DNA of 64,000 bases from Roseovarius sp. A-2 (GCF_002072155.1 NZ_BDIY01000003.1:248001-312000); one strand, 5' to 3'; positions 8,751 through 17,622 are shown, counted from the first letter of the stretch. Numbers and translations: made by a program. The notes: generated by a model from the letters alone, not told the origin.

Positions 8751-8780
8751 ACATTAAATTCAAAGATTAGAATTTAATGT
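8751..8780. promoter_or_regulatory. Perfect 11-bp inverted repeat before soxX, candidate SoxR operator
   Basis: ACATTAAATTC (8751-8761), an 8-base spacer, and GAATTTAATGT (8770-8780) form a perfect dyad in an AT-rich island between soxW and soxX. Its size and symmetry suit an ArsR-family dimer. It probably controls the soxXYZA(BCDEF) transcript. Confidence 0.6.
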
Positions 8781-8803
8781 TGTGCGTTCACGCTATTGTG
8801 CCC

Positions 8804-8830
8804 TATGATATACAAAAATGTGAATGTGTT
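8804..8830. promoter_or_regulatory. Sequence blocks shared with the soxS-soxV region
   Basis: TATGATA (8804-8810) and TGAATGTGTT (8821-8830) are identical to 7357-7363 and 7367-7376. The gap between the blocks is 3 bases in soxS-soxV and 10 bases here. The second block ends just before the soxX ribosome-binding site (AGGGAGG). It is either a second SoxR contact or a shared promoter element. Confidence 0.4.
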
Positions 8831-8841
8831 AGGGAGGACGC

Positions 8842-9312
8842 ATGAAACGAACACTTATCACGATCGCGCTGGTCGGTGCCGCAACGGGTGCCGCAGCTGC
8901 CGAGATCGCCCCCGGCGAGGTGCCCTTCGAGGATGGTGCCGTGGCCGTTTCGCTGACCGGGGCGCCCGGTGACCCTGTCCGTGGCCGCGAGGTGGTGGGC
9001 AACAAGTCGCTTGGCAACTGCGTGGCGTGTCATGCCAATTCCGACATGAGCGACATTCCATTTCATGGTGAGATCGGCCCGATGCTTGATGGCGCGGGCG
9101 AACGCTGGAGCGAGGCTGAATTGCGCGGAATCGTGGCCAATGCCAAGATGATGTTTCCGGACTCGATGATGCCGTCCTTCTACCGGGTGGATGGGTTCAC
9201 CCGGCCCGGCAACGCCTATACGGGCGAGGCGGCGGATGACAGTTTTGGCCCGCTTCTCACCGCGCAACAGGTCGAGGACGTGGTGGCCTATCTTTCAACC
9301 CTCAAGTACTGA
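8842..9312 (+). CDS. soxX: Sulfur oxidation c-type cytochrome SoxX
   Basis: Periplasmic monoheme cytochrome c of 156 residues with a signal peptide (to about residue 20, TGAAAA) and one heme site, CVACH at 60-64. SoxX pairs with SoxA, and SoxXA attaches thiosulfate to the carrier cysteine of SoxY. The start has an AGGGAGGA site. It is the first gene of the long soxXYZABCDEF run, downstream of two candidate SoxR elements. Confidence 0.95.
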   Translation: MKRTLITIALVGAATGAAAAEIAPGEVPFEDGAVAVSLTGAPGDPVRGREVVGNKSLGNCVACHANSDMSDIPFHGEIGPMLDGAGERWSEAELRGIVANAKMMFPDSMMPSFYRVDGFTRPGNAYTGEAADDSFGPLLTAQQVEDVVAYLSTLKY

Positions 9313-9356
9313 CCGCCGCCCCCACAAGGGGCGGTCTCGAACAGGAGTTCAGCACA

Positions 9357-9773
9357 ATGACAATGACGAGACGTAGTGTGATGGTGATGGGCGCGGGGGC
9401 ATTTGTGGCCTTTGGCCTGCCTATGCGAGCGAGCGCCGCAGGCGAGGACGCCATCGCGGAGTTCACCGGTGGGGCAGACATGGGCGGCGAGGGTCTGACC
9501 CTGACCGCACCCGAGATCGCAGAGAACGGCAACACCGTGCCGATCGAGGTCGACGCCCCCGGGGCCGAGGCGATTCTCGTAGTCGCGATGGGCAACCCGA
9601 CACCCGGCGTGGCCGAGTTCAAGTTCGGTCCGCTGGCCGGTTCGAACAGCGCCTCGACCCGTATCCGCCTTGCAGGCACGCAAGACGTGGTGGCGATCGC
9701 CAAGATGAAGGATGGCTCTTTCGTCAAGGCCTCGAGCAACGTCAAGGTCACCATCGGCGGCTGCGGCGGCTGA
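9357..9773 (+). CDS. soxY: Sulfur carrier protein SoxY
   Basis: Periplasmic carrier of 138 residues with a twin-arginine leader (MTMTRRSVMV). It ends in the diagnostic flexible tail GGCGG; Cys136 is the swinging-arm cysteine that holds thiosulfate and its oxidised derivatives while SoxXA, SoxB and SoxCD act on it. SoxZ, which lacks its own export signal, is normally co-exported with SoxY through the Tat system, and soxZ follows 24 bases downstream. Confidence 0.97.
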   Translation: MTMTRRSVMVMGAGAFVAFGLPMRASAAGEDAIAEFTGGADMGGEGLTLTAPEIAENGNTVPIEVDAPGAEAILVVAMGNPTPGVAEFKFGPLAGSNSASTRIRLAGTQDVVAIAKMKDGSFVKASSNVKVTIGGCGG

Positions 9774-9797
9774 GGCAGGAATTAGGAGAATCCGACA

Positions 9798-10127
9798 ATG
9801 GCAGACAATGTGAAACCCCGCGTGAAAGCGCCGCGCAAGGCAAGTGCCGGCGAGACGGTCACGATCAAGACCCTGATCAGCCACCCGATGGAATCCGGTC
9901 AGCGCAAGGACGCCGATGGCAACACCATCCCGCGTTCGATCATCAACCGTTTCACCTGTGAGTTCGGCGGCGAGATGGTAATCGACGTGACCATGGAACC
10001 CGCGATCTCGACCAATCCGTATTTCGAGTTCCAGGCGGTCATTCCCGACGCCGGTGACATGAAGTTCACCTGGTACGACGACGATGGCTCTGTCTACGAA
10101 GAGACCAAGAGCATCGCGCTGGCCTGA
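9798..10127 (+). CDS. soxZ: SoxZ, partner subunit of the sulfur carrier SoxYZ
   Basis: Immunoglobulin-like beta protein of 109 residues with no cysteine tail and no signal peptide, typical for SoxZ (VKAPRKASAGETVTIKTLISH is close to family consensus). It binds SoxY to form the carrier complex in the periplasm. A TTAGGAGA site precedes the ATG. Lies between soxY and soxA. Confidence 0.96.
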   Translation: MADNVKPRVKAPRKASAGETVTIKTLISHPMESGQRKDADGNTIPRSIINRFTCEFGGEMVIDVTMEPAISTNPYFEFQAVIPDAGDMKFTWYDDDGSVYEETKSIALA

Positions 10128-10157
10128 GAAAGGCATCACCGTCAGGGAGGGACGATA

Positions 10158-11015
10158 ATGAAAAGAACAGCACTGATAACGGCGCTTTTCGGAGCGAGTG
10201 CGATCACGGTGGGGGCGGCATGGGCCGAACCCGTCGAGGATACGCTGATCATCAACGAAGAGACCGAACTCACCACCTGGACCGACGCCCCGGCGGCGGT
10301 CGAGGGGGCGCTGCCCGAGGTGATCTCTGGCTGGCATTTCCGCGGCACCGAGACCCGCGCCATGCAGGCCGATGATTTCGACAATCCCGGCATGATCTTT
10401 GTCGAACAGGCGATGGATGCCTGGAACACGGTCGAGGGTGAGGCGGGTAAGTCCTGTGCAAGCTGCCATGGCGATGCCGAGGACAGCATGAAGGGCGTTC
10501 GCGCGGTCTACCCCAAGTGGAACGAGGACGCGGGCGAGGTGCGCACGCTGGAGATGCAGGTCAACGCCTGCCGAACCGAGAACATGAAGGCCGAGCCGCT
10601 GAAATACACCGGCACCGATATGACCAGCATGCTGGCGTTGATCTCGTCGGTGTCGCGCGGCATGCCCGTGAACGTGGCAACGGATGGCCCGGTGGCCGAA
10701 ACATGGCAGCAGGGCAAGGAACTCTACTACACCCGCACCGGCCAGTTGGAGCTGAGCTGCGCCAATTGTCACGAGGACAATTATGGCCGCATGATCCGTG
10801 CCGACCACCTGAGCCAGGGCCAGATCAACGGCTTTCCGGTCTACCGGCTGAAGAACACCAAGCTGAACGCGGTGCATGCCCGCTTCAAGGGCTGCGTGCG
10901 CGACACCCGCGCCGAGACGTTCAGCCCCGGCAGCCCCGAATTCGTGGCGCTGGAGCTTTATGTCGCGAGCCGCGGCAACGGTCTGTCGGTCGAAGGGCCG
11001 TCGGTCCGCAACTGA
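10158..11015 (+). CDS. soxA: Diheme cytochrome SoxA
   Basis: Periplasmic protein of 285 residues with a signal peptide ending near AWA (residue 23). It has two heme sites, CASCH (100-104) and CANCH (201-205), so it is the diheme form found in Rhodovulum and Paracoccus. Cys246 in FKGCVRDTR is the active-site cysteine that becomes a persulfide and ligates the catalytic heme. With SoxX it oxidatively joins thiosulfate to SoxY Cys136. It is followed by a terminator-like hairpin before soxB. Confidence 0.96.
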   Translation: MKRTALITALFGASAITVGAAWAEPVEDTLIINEETELTTWTDAPAAVEGALPEVISGWHFRGTETRAMQADDFDNPGMIFVEQAMDAWNTVEGEAGKSCASCHGDAEDSMKGVRAVYPKWNEDAGEVRTLEMQVNACRTENMKAEPLKYTGTDMTSMLALISSVSRGMPVNVATDGPVAETWQQGKELYYTRTGQLELSCANCHEDNYGRMIRADHLSQGQINGFPVYRLKNTKLNAVHARFKGCVRDTRAETFSPGSPEFVALELYVASRGNGLSVEGPSVRN

Positions 11016-11018
11016 GTG

Positions 11019-11052
11019 CCCCCCGCCTAGCCATGGGCCGGGCGGGGTTTTT
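11019..11052 (+). terminator. Intra-operon terminator or attenuator between soxA and soxB
   Basis: CCCCGCC (11021-11027) pairs with GGCGGGG (11041-11047) and is followed directly by TTTTT. This is a canonical rho-independent terminator inside the sox run, 5 bases after soxA. soxB begins 59 bases later, so partial read-through or a separate promoter is implied. Confidence 0.8.
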
Positions 11053-11110
11053 CTTGACTAAAAACATTCAAAATCCCGCATGTGATACTGCGGGTGTGGA
11101 AAGGTCAAAC

Positions 11111-12808
11111 ATGATCTCGCGTCGCGATTTTCTTCAAACGAGCATGGCGGCTTCGGCCATCCTTGGGGCATCGTCCTTCGGCAACTGGGCGAAACTGGCC
11201 GCACAACAGGCGCTGACGCAGGATCAGCTCTTGCAGTTCGACACGTTCGGCAATGTGAGCCTGATCCACATCACCGACATTCACGCGCAACTCAAGCCGA
11301 TCTATTTCCGCGAACCGTCGATCAATATCGGCGTGGGTGACAACAAGGGCGCGGTGCCGCATGTCACCGGGGCCGATTTCCGCAAGCTTTACGGCATCGA
11401 CGATCGCAGCCCCTCGCATTACGCGCTGTCGTCGGGCGATTTCAGCGCGCTGGCGCAGGCCTATGGCAAGGTTGGCGGGCTTGACCGCGTGGCGACCGTG
11501 ATCAATGCGATCCGCGCCGACCGCCCCGATGCGATCCTGCTCGATGGTGGCGACACGTGGCATGGCTCTTACACATGTTATCACACTGAAGGGCAGGACA
11601 TGGTCAACGTGATGAACGCGTTGAAACCGGACGCGATGACCTTTCATTGGGAGTTCACGCTCGGCTCTGACCGGGTGCATGAGATTGTCGAGGGCTTGCC
11701 CTTTGCAGCCCTGGGCCAGAACATTTTTGACGCCGAATGGGACGAGCCCGCAGAGCTGTTCCCGCCCTACAAGTTCTTTGAACGCGGCGGTGCCAAGATC
11801 GCCGTGATCGGTCAGGCCTTCCCCTATATGCCGATTGCCAATCCCGGCTGGATGTTCCCCGAATACAGCTTTGGCATCCGCGACGAGAACATGCAGGCGA
11901 TGGTGGACGAGGTGCGCGGGCAGGGGGCCGAACTGGTGGTGGTGCTCAGTCATAACGGCTTTGACGTGGACAAGAAGATGGCGGGCATTGTCAGCGGCAT
12001 TGACGTGATCCTGTCGGGCCACACCCATGACGCCCTGCCCGAGCCGGTGCTGGTGGGCGAGACGATCATCGTGGCCTCTGGCTCAAACGGCAAGTTCGTC
12101 AGTCGCGTTGATCTGGATGTGCGTGACGGGCGGATGATGGGCTTTCGCCACAAGCTGATCCCGATCTTCTCGGACGTGATCGAACCAGACAAGGAGGTGG
12201 CCGCGCTCATTGATGAGCAACGTGCGCCGTTCAAATCCGAGCTGGAGGAGGTGATCGGCCAGACCGAGAGCCTGCTTTACCGGCGCGGCAATTTCAACGG
12301 CTCGTGGGATGACCTGATCTGCGAGGCGCTGATCGAGGAGCGCGAGGCCGATATCGCGATGTCGCCCGGCGTGCGGTGGGGCCCGTCCCTCATCCCCGGG
12401 CAGGACATCACCCGCGAGGATATCTTCAACGTCACCTCGATGACCTATGGCAAGGCGTACCGATCTGAGATGACCGGCGAGTTCATCAAGGTGATCCTGG
12501 AAGACGTGGCCGACAACATCTTCAACCCCGATCCTTATTACCAGCAGGGCGGCGACATGGTGCGGATCGGCGGCATGGGCTACCGCATCGACATCAACCA
12601 GCCGCAGGGCAGCCGGATCAGCGACATGACGCTGCTGAGCACCGGCGAGGTGATTGATCCGTCGAAGAATTACGTGGTCGCCGGTTGGGCCAGCGTGAAC
12701 GAGGGCACCGAAGGCCCGCAGATCTGGGACGTGGTCGAGAACCATATCGCCAGGCAGGGCACCGTGCGTGTCGCACCCAATGACAGCGTCAAGGTGATTG
12801 GCGCATGA
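11111..12808 (+). CDS. soxB: Thiosulfohydrolase SoxB
   Basis: Dimanganese hydrolase of 565 residues that removes the terminal sulfonate of SoxY-bound thiosulfate as sulfate. A twin-arginine leader (MISRRDFLQ) directs it to the periplasm. Metallophosphoesterase motifs are present in order: ITDIHAQ, GGDTWHG, SHNGFDVD and SGHTHD. The start at 11111 has a GGAAAGG site and gives the family N-terminus. The frame is open much further upstream, but that part is antisense-type filler over soxA. Its stop overlaps an ATG at 12805, 30 bases before the soxC start used here. Confidence 0.96.
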   Translation: MISRRDFLQTSMAASAILGASSFGNWAKLAAQQALTQDQLLQFDTFGNVSLIHITDIHAQLKPIYFREPSINIGVGDNKGAVPHVTGADFRKLYGIDDRSPSHYALSSGDFSALAQAYGKVGGLDRVATVINAIRADRPDAILLDGGDTWHGSYTCYHTEGQDMVNVMNALKPDAMTFHWEFTLGSDRVHEIVEGLPFAALGQNIFDAEWDEPAELFPPYKFFERGGAKIAVIGQAFPYMPIANPGWMFPEYSFGIRDENMQAMVDEVRGQGAELVVVLSHNGFDVDKKMAGIVSGIDVILSGHTHDALPEPVLVGETIIVASGSNGKFVSRVDLDVRDGRMMGFRHKLIPIFSDVIEPDKEVAALIDEQRAPFKSELEEVIGQTESLLYRRGNFNGSWDDLICEALIEEREADIAMSPGVRWGPSLIPGQDITREDIFNVTSMTYGKAYRSEMTGEFIKVILEDVADNIFNPDPYYQQGGDMVRIGGMGYRIDINQPQGSRISDMTLLSTGEVIDPSKNYVVAGWASVNEGTEGPQIWDVVENHIARQGTVRVAPNDSVKVIGA

Positions 12809-12834
12809 GAACCAGTCGAGAGGAGGCATTCGAG

Positions 12835-14118
12835 ATGTCGAAGCTTTTCAAGGGAAAACCCACCTCGCGCCGCGCCTTCCTGCGCGGCAGCGTGGCCGCT
12901 GCGGCGGGGGTCGTCACGGCGAGCGCGGCACAGGCGGGCACGCCCGATCCGTTGATCACGGATGTGCAGCCCTGGGCCACGGGCCTTGGCGATGGTGTAG
13001 ATGCCTCGCCCTACGGCTTGCCCATCGAATACGAATCGGATGTGGTGCGCCGCAACGTCGAATGGCTGACCGCCGATACGATCTCCTCGATCAACTTCAC
13101 GCCGATTCATGCGCTTGACGGCACCATCACGCCGCAGGGCTGCGCCTTTGAGCGGCACCATTCCGGCGCTATTGATCTGAGGAAAGAAGATTACCGGCTG
13201 ATGATCAACGGGCTGGTGGATCGGCCGCTGGTCTTCACCTATGCCGATCTCGAACGCTTCCCGCGTGAGAACCACGTCTATTTCTGCGAATGCGCCGCCA
13301 ACACGGGCATGGAATGGGCGGGCGCTCAATTGAATGGCGCGCAGTTCACCCATGGCATGATCCACAACATGGAATATACCGGCGTGCCGCTGCGCACCCT
13401 GCTGGAAGAGGCGGGATTGGATGTGGCGGGCGATCTCAAGGACAAGTGGGTCTATGTCGAGGGGGCCGATGCGTCATCAAACGGCCGCTCGATCCCGATG
13501 GGCAAGGCACTTGGCGATTGCCTCGTGGCGTTCAAGGCCAATGGCGAGGCCCTGCGCAAGGAGCATGGATATCCCGTGCGCCTCGTGGTTCCCGGCTGGG
13601 AAGGCAACATGTGGGTCAAGTGGATCCGCCGTATCGAGGTGACCGACGGCCCGGTGGAGAGCCGCGAGGAGACCAGCAAATACACCGATACGCTGGCTGA
13701 TGGCACAAGCCGCAAATGGACATGGGTGATGGATGCCAAATCGGTCATCACCTCGCCCAGCCCGCAAGCGCCCATAACTCACGGAAAAGGGCCGCTTGTG
13801 ATCACCGGCCTTGCCTGGTCCGGCCACGGCGCGATCACCCGTGTCGATGTCTCCAAGGATGGTGGCAAGACCTGGGAAACCGCCCGTCTGGCCAAGGAGG
13901 GCGAGGCCAAGGCGCTGACCCGCTTCTATCTCGACACCACATGGGACGGCGAGGAGATGCTGCTGCAAAGCCGCGCGATGGATGACACCGGCTATATCCA
14001 GCCCACCAAGGCGCAGTTGCGCGAGGTGCGCGGCGAAAACTCGATCTATCACAACAACTGTATTCAGACATGGTGGGTGCGGCCCAACGGGGAGGCGGAA
14101 AATGTCGAGGTTTCTTAA
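12835..14118 (+). CDS. soxC: Sulfane dehydrogenase molybdenum subunit SoxC
   Basis: Sulfite-oxidase-fold molybdoenzyme of 427 residues with a twin-arginine leader (SRRAFLRGS). The molybdenum-binding domain includes the cofactor cysteine in the FCECAANTG segment, and the C-terminal dimerisation domain follows. With SoxD it oxidises SoxY-bound sulfane sulfur, which allows complete oxidation of thiosulfate to sulfate. ATG 12835 is preferred to 12805 because AGGAGG lies 8 bases upstream. Overlaps soxD by 17 bases. Confidence 0.95.
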   Translation: MSKLFKGKPTSRRAFLRGSVAAAAGVVTASAAQAGTPDPLITDVQPWATGLGDGVDASPYGLPIEYESDVVRRNVEWLTADTISSINFTPIHALDGTITPQGCAFERHHSGAIDLRKEDYRLMINGLVDRPLVFTYADLERFPRENHVYFCECAANTGMEWAGAQLNGAQFTHGMIHNMEYTGVPLRTLLEEAGLDVAGDLKDKWVYVEGADASSNGRSIPMGKALGDCLVAFKANGEALRKEHGYPVRLVVPGWEGNMWVKWIRRIEVTDGPVESREETSKYTDTLADGTSRKWTWVMDAKSVITSPSPQAPITHGKGPLVITGLAWSGHGAITRVDVSKDGGKTWETARLAKEGEAKALTRFYLDTTWDGEEMLLQSRAMDDTGYIQPTKAQLREVRGENSIYHNNCIQTWWVRPNGEAENVEVS

Positions 14119-15151
14119 ATTCACGCTGGTCGCGGGCATCACCATCAGCGCCACCGCTACCGCCGTCTGGCCGGGCGAATACGGGCTGGGGCGCGAGGCG
14201 CTGCCCGAAGAAATCGCCGCATGGGATGTCAAGATCATGCCCGACGGGCGCGGCCTGCCGGAAGGGTCGGGCGATGTGTGGACCGGCGACGAGGTCTTTG
14301 CCGAACATTGCGCCGCCTGCCACGGCGATTTCGCCGAAGGCATCGGCAATTGGCCCAAGCTGGCGGGGGGGCAGGGCACGCTTGACCACAAGGACCCGCT
14401 CAAGACCGTGGGGTCCTACTGGCCGCATCTGTCGACGGTGTGGGATTACGTCAACCGCTCGATGCCCTTTGGCAACGCGCAGAGCCTGACACCCGACGAT
14501 GTCTATGCGATCACTGCCTATATCCTTTATTCCAACAACCTGGTGGACGATGATTTCGTCCTGAGCCACGAGAATTTTGCCGAATTCGAGATGCCCAATG
14601 CGGACGGCTTCATCGTCGATGACCGCGCGGTCACGGAATACGCGATCTGGCATGGCGAGCCCTGCATGGAGAACTGCAAGGACAGTGTCGAGATCACCAT
14701 GCGTGCCGCCGTGCTGGACGTGACGCCGGATGAGGAAGGCACTGAAACTGAGGCCGCCGCGCCCGCAGAGCCAGAGCCGGTCGAGGCGGCTGCCGTTGAG
14801 ATCGCGCCGGAGCCCGCATCAGCGCCGGACCCGGAGCTTGTCGCCGCCGGTGAAAAGGTGTTCCGCAAATGCAAGGCTTGTCATCAGGTCGGCGAGGGTG
14901 CCAAGAACCGCGTGGGGCCGCAGCTTAACGATGTGATGGGCCGTGCCGCCGGCGCGGTGGATGGCTTCAAGTACTCCTCGGCCCTCGAAGGCATGGCCGC
15001 TGACGGGCTGGTCTGGGACCAGGAAAACCTTGCCGCGTTTCTGGCTAATCCGCGCGGCTTCATGAAGGAGACGCGCATGGCCTTTGCCGGACTCAGGTCG
15101 GACGAGGATATCGCGGCGATCACCGCCTATCTCTCGACCTTCGGGGAGTAA
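14102..15151 (+). CDS. soxD: Diheme cytochrome SoxD, electron-transfer subunit of sulfane dehydrogenase
   Basis: Protein of 349 residues with an N-terminal export signal and two cytochrome c domains, CAACH (70-74) and CKACH (257-261). They are joined by an Ala/Glu/Pro-rich linker around residues 210-240. It accepts electrons from SoxC. Start ATG 14102 lies within the end of soxC and follows GGGAGGCGGAA. The presence of soxCD predicts oxidation without sulfur-globule accumulation. Confidence 0.94.
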   Translation: MSRFLKFTLVAGITISATATAVWPGEYGLGREALPEEIAAWDVKIMPDGRGLPEGSGDVWTGDEVFAEHCAACHGDFAEGIGNWPKLAGGQGTLDHKDPLKTVGSYWPHLSTVWDYVNRSMPFGNAQSLTPDDVYAITAYILYSNNLVDDDFVLSHENFAEFEMPNADGFIVDDRAVTEYAIWHGEPCMENCKDSVEITMRAAVLDVTPDEEGTETEAAAPAEPEPVEAAAVEIAPEPASAPDPELVAAGEKVFRKCKACHQVGEGAKNRVGPQLNDVMGRAAGAVDGFKYSSALEGMAADGLVWDQENLAAFLANPRGFMKETRMAFAGLRSDEDIAAITAYLSTFGE

Positions 15152-15155
15152 CCCC

Positions 15156-15857
15156 ATGCGCGCGCACCTGCCCGCGCTAACGCTCGCCGCGCTTCTGGTG
15201 GCGGGCGGCGCGCGGGCAGAGCTGATCGGCGATGCCGAGGCGGGCGCGCGGGCCTTCAACGCCTGCAAGGGCTGTCATCAGCTGGGCAACGGGGCCGAGG
15301 ACCGGATCGGCCCGCATCTTAACGGTATTTTCGGGCGGCGCGCGGCGGCGCATGAGGGCTATGCCTATTCCGCGTCGATGGAACGGGCGGGTGTCGATGG
15401 GCTGATCTGGACGCTGGAGACGCTCGATGCCTATATCGAGAACCCGCGCGCGCTCGTCTCCAAGACAAGGATGAGCTACCCGGGCATGCAGAATGAGCAG
15501 GCGCGCGCCGATCTTTTGGCCTATCTGCGGACCTTTTCGGACAATCCTGCGAACATCCCCGAGGCCGAACCGACGGCCATCGGCACCGATCATTCGGTCG
15601 CCCCGGAGATCCTCGCAATTCAGGGCGATCCGGATTACGGCGCATATCTCAGCAGCGAATGTGTAAGCTGCCATCAGGTCGATGGCTCGGCCCTTGGCAT
15701 CCCCTCGATCACCCGCTGGCCTGAGGAGGATTTCGTCGTGGCCATGCATGCCTACAAGGACAATCTGCGCCCCCATCCGGTGATGCAGATGATGGCCGGA
15801 CGCCTGTCGAACGAGGAGATCGCGGCGCTGGCGGCCTATTTCAAGGACCTCGACTAA
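15156..15857 (+). CDS. soxE: Diheme c-type cytochrome SoxE
   Basis: Periplasmic cytochrome of 233 residues with a short signal peptide (to about AGGARA) and two heme sites, CKGCH (37-41) and CVSCH (169-173). Position directly after soxD (4 bases) and before a flavocytochrome subunit matches soxE of Paracoccus. SoxEF together resemble sulfide dehydrogenase, SoxE being the cytochrome. Its N-terminal half is similar to the C-terminal half of SoxD. Confidence 0.9.
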   Translation: MRAHLPALTLAALLVAGGARAELIGDAEAGARAFNACKGCHQLGNGAEDRIGPHLNGIFGRRAAAHEGYAYSASMERAGVDGLIWTLETLDAYIENPRALVSKTRMSYPGMQNEQARADLLAYLRTFSDNPANIPEAEPTAIGTDHSVAPEILAIQGDPDYGAYLSSECVSCHQVDGSALGIPSITRWPEEDFVVAMHAYKDNLRPHPVMQMMAGRLSNEEIAALAAYFKDLD

Positions 15858-15885
15858 ACGCGGTCCGTTCAAGGGAGGAGACAGC

Positions 15886-17154
15886 ATGACTTTCGACCGA
15901 CGCAAATTCATTGCCGTGGGCACGGCGGCGGTCGCCACGCTCTCGGCGCCTATGGTGCTGGCACAAGGCGCGGGCAAACCGCGCGTTGTCGTAATCGGCG
16001 GCGGCTCGGGCGGGGCCACTGCGGCGCGCTATATCGCCAAGGACAGCAATGGCTCTATCGACGTCACGCTGGTCGAGCCCTCGCGCAGCTATTTCACCTG
16101 CTATTTCTCCAACCTCTATATCGGCGGTTTTACCGAGCTTGAGGATATCAGCCACACCTACGGCACGCTGGCCGCCAAATACGGCATCAACGTGGTGCAT
16201 GACTGGGCGGTTGACGTGGACCGCGTTGCAAAGACCGTCAGCCTCGCGGGCGGCGCGGTGCTGCCCTATGACAAGCTGATCCTCAGCCCCGGCATAGATT
16301 TCGTCGAGGATGCCGTGCCGGGCTGGTCGGTGGCCGCGCAGAACAAGATGCCGCATGCCTACAAGGCTGGATCGCAGAGCGAGCTCCTGAAGGCGCAGAT
16401 CATGGCGATGCCCGAGGGCGGGCGCTTTGCCATGGTGGCCCCGCCGAACCCCTATCGCTGCCCCCCCGGCCCCTACGAGCGGGTCTCGATGGTCGCGCAT
16501 GTACTGAGCCAGATGAACCCGACCGCCAAGATCCTCATCGCCGATCCCAAGCCGAAATTCTCCAAGCAGGCACTGTTCGAAGAAGGCTGGCAGCGCCATT
16601 ACAGCGGCATGGTCGAGCGTATCGGCCCCGATTTCGGCGGCGAGAATGTGAGCGTCGATACCGAGGCGATGACCATCGACATCGACGGCATGGTCGAGAA
16701 TGTGGATGTCTGTAACGTGATCCCGGCGCAGAAGGCGGGCCGCATCGCCGACATGGCGGGCGTGACCGGGGGGAACTGGGCCCCGGTCAATGCCGCCGAC
16801 ATGTCGTCGAAGATGGACCCGGACGTGCATGTGCTGGGCGATGCCGCCGCACAGGGCGACATGCCCAAATCCGGCTTTGCCGCCAATTCACAGGCCAAGG
16901 TCTGCGCCATGGCGGTGCGCGGCGCGCTGACCGGGTCCAAGGTGTTTCCCGCGAAGTTCACCAATACCTGCTGGTCGCTCATCGCCGAGGATGATGGCGT
17001 CAAGGTGGGGGCCACCTACGAGGCGACCGAGGAAAAGATCGCCAAGGTCGACGGCTTCATCTCGCAGACCGGCGAAGATGCGGCGACCCGCAAGGCGACC
17101 TACGAGGAATCTGTGGGTTGGTATGCGGGGATCACCACGGACATGTTCGATTGA
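15886..17154 (+). CDS. soxF: FAD-dependent sulfide dehydrogenase flavoprotein SoxF
   Basis: Flavocytochrome c sulfide dehydrogenase-type flavoprotein, 422 residues. Twin-arginine leader (DRRKFIAVG), FAD-binding GGGSGG at about 38-43, and the family cysteine motif RCPPGPYER, whose cysteine forms the catalytic disulfide near the flavin. A second cysteine candidate lies in the C-terminal FTNTCWSL. It would oxidise sulfide in the periplasm, passing electrons to SoxE. Preceded by GGGAGGAG. Last of the classical sox genes here; soxG and soxH do not follow. Confidence 0.93.
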   Translation: MTFDRRKFIAVGTAAVATLSAPMVLAQGAGKPRVVVIGGGSGGATAARYIAKDSNGSIDVTLVEPSRSYFTCYFSNLYIGGFTELEDISHTYGTLAAKYGINVVHDWAVDVDRVAKTVSLAGGAVLPYDKLILSPGIDFVEDAVPGWSVAAQNKMPHAYKAGSQSELLKAQIMAMPEGGRFAMVAPPNPYRCPPGPYERVSMVAHVLSQMNPTAKILIADPKPKFSKQALFEEGWQRHYSGMVERIGPDFGGENVSVDTEAMTIDIDGMVENVDVCNVIPAQKAGRIADMAGVTGGNWAPVNAADMSSKMDPDVHVLGDAAAQGDMPKSGFAANSQAKVCAMAVRGALTGSKVFPAKFTNTCWSLIAEDDGVKVGATYEATEEKIAKVDGFISQTGEDAATRKATYEESVGWYAGITTDMFD

Positions 17155-17193
17155 TCGGCGCGCGAACGCCTGTTTGACAAAGGAGTAAAGGCA

Positions 17194-17622
17194 ATGAAAC
17201 GGACAATCCTGGCCGGAGTTTTCGGCTTCATCGCGCTGCCGGTGGCGGCGCAGGAGGCGGTGACCTACCCGTTCAACGGCACCTTCGGCGATGCGACATT
17301 CGCGGTCGAAAGCGCCATCCTCGACCGGGGGCTGGTGATCGACCTCACCAGCCATGTGGGCGAGATGCTCAACCGCACCGGCGCGGATGTGGGCAGCGAC
17401 GTCAAGATATTCGAAGAGGCGGATATCTTCCTTTTCTGCTCTGCCACCCTGTCGCGCGAGGTGATGGAGGCCGACCCGATGAACATCGCGCATTGTCCCT
17501 ATGGCATCTTTGTCGCCGAACGCGGTGACGAGGTGATGGTGGGCTATCGCACCTACCCAGAGGGCGAGATGCAGAAGGTGCAGGCGTTTCTGGATGAGAT
17601 CGTGCAGGACGCGCTGGAATAA
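17194..17622 (+). CDS. Secreted DUF302 family protein
   Basis: Protein of 142 residues with a signal peptide (cleavage near VAA-QE) and a DUF302 domain covering most of the mature part (SAILDRGLVIDLTSHVGEML is family-like). Function is unknown; DUF302 proteins are often found beside sulfur-oxidation genes. It starts 39 bases after soxF behind an AAAGGAG site and is probably the last gene of that transcript. Confidence 0.8.
   Translation: MKRTILAGVFGFIALPVAAQEAVTYPFNGTFGDATFAVESAILDRGLVIDLTSHVGEMLNRTGADVGSDVKIFEEADIFLFCSATLSREVMEADPMNIAHCPYGIFVAERGDEVMVGYRTYPEGEMQKVQAFLDEIVQDALE

Noticed and set aside
9288-10877. Long minus-strand frame across soxY, soxZ and soxA
   Set aside because: Antisense to three certain sox genes; no start signal and no family features.
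10517-11110. Upstream extension of the soxB frame
   Set aside because: Runs through soxA in another frame and through the terminator; the twin-arginine start at 11111 is the family N-terminus.
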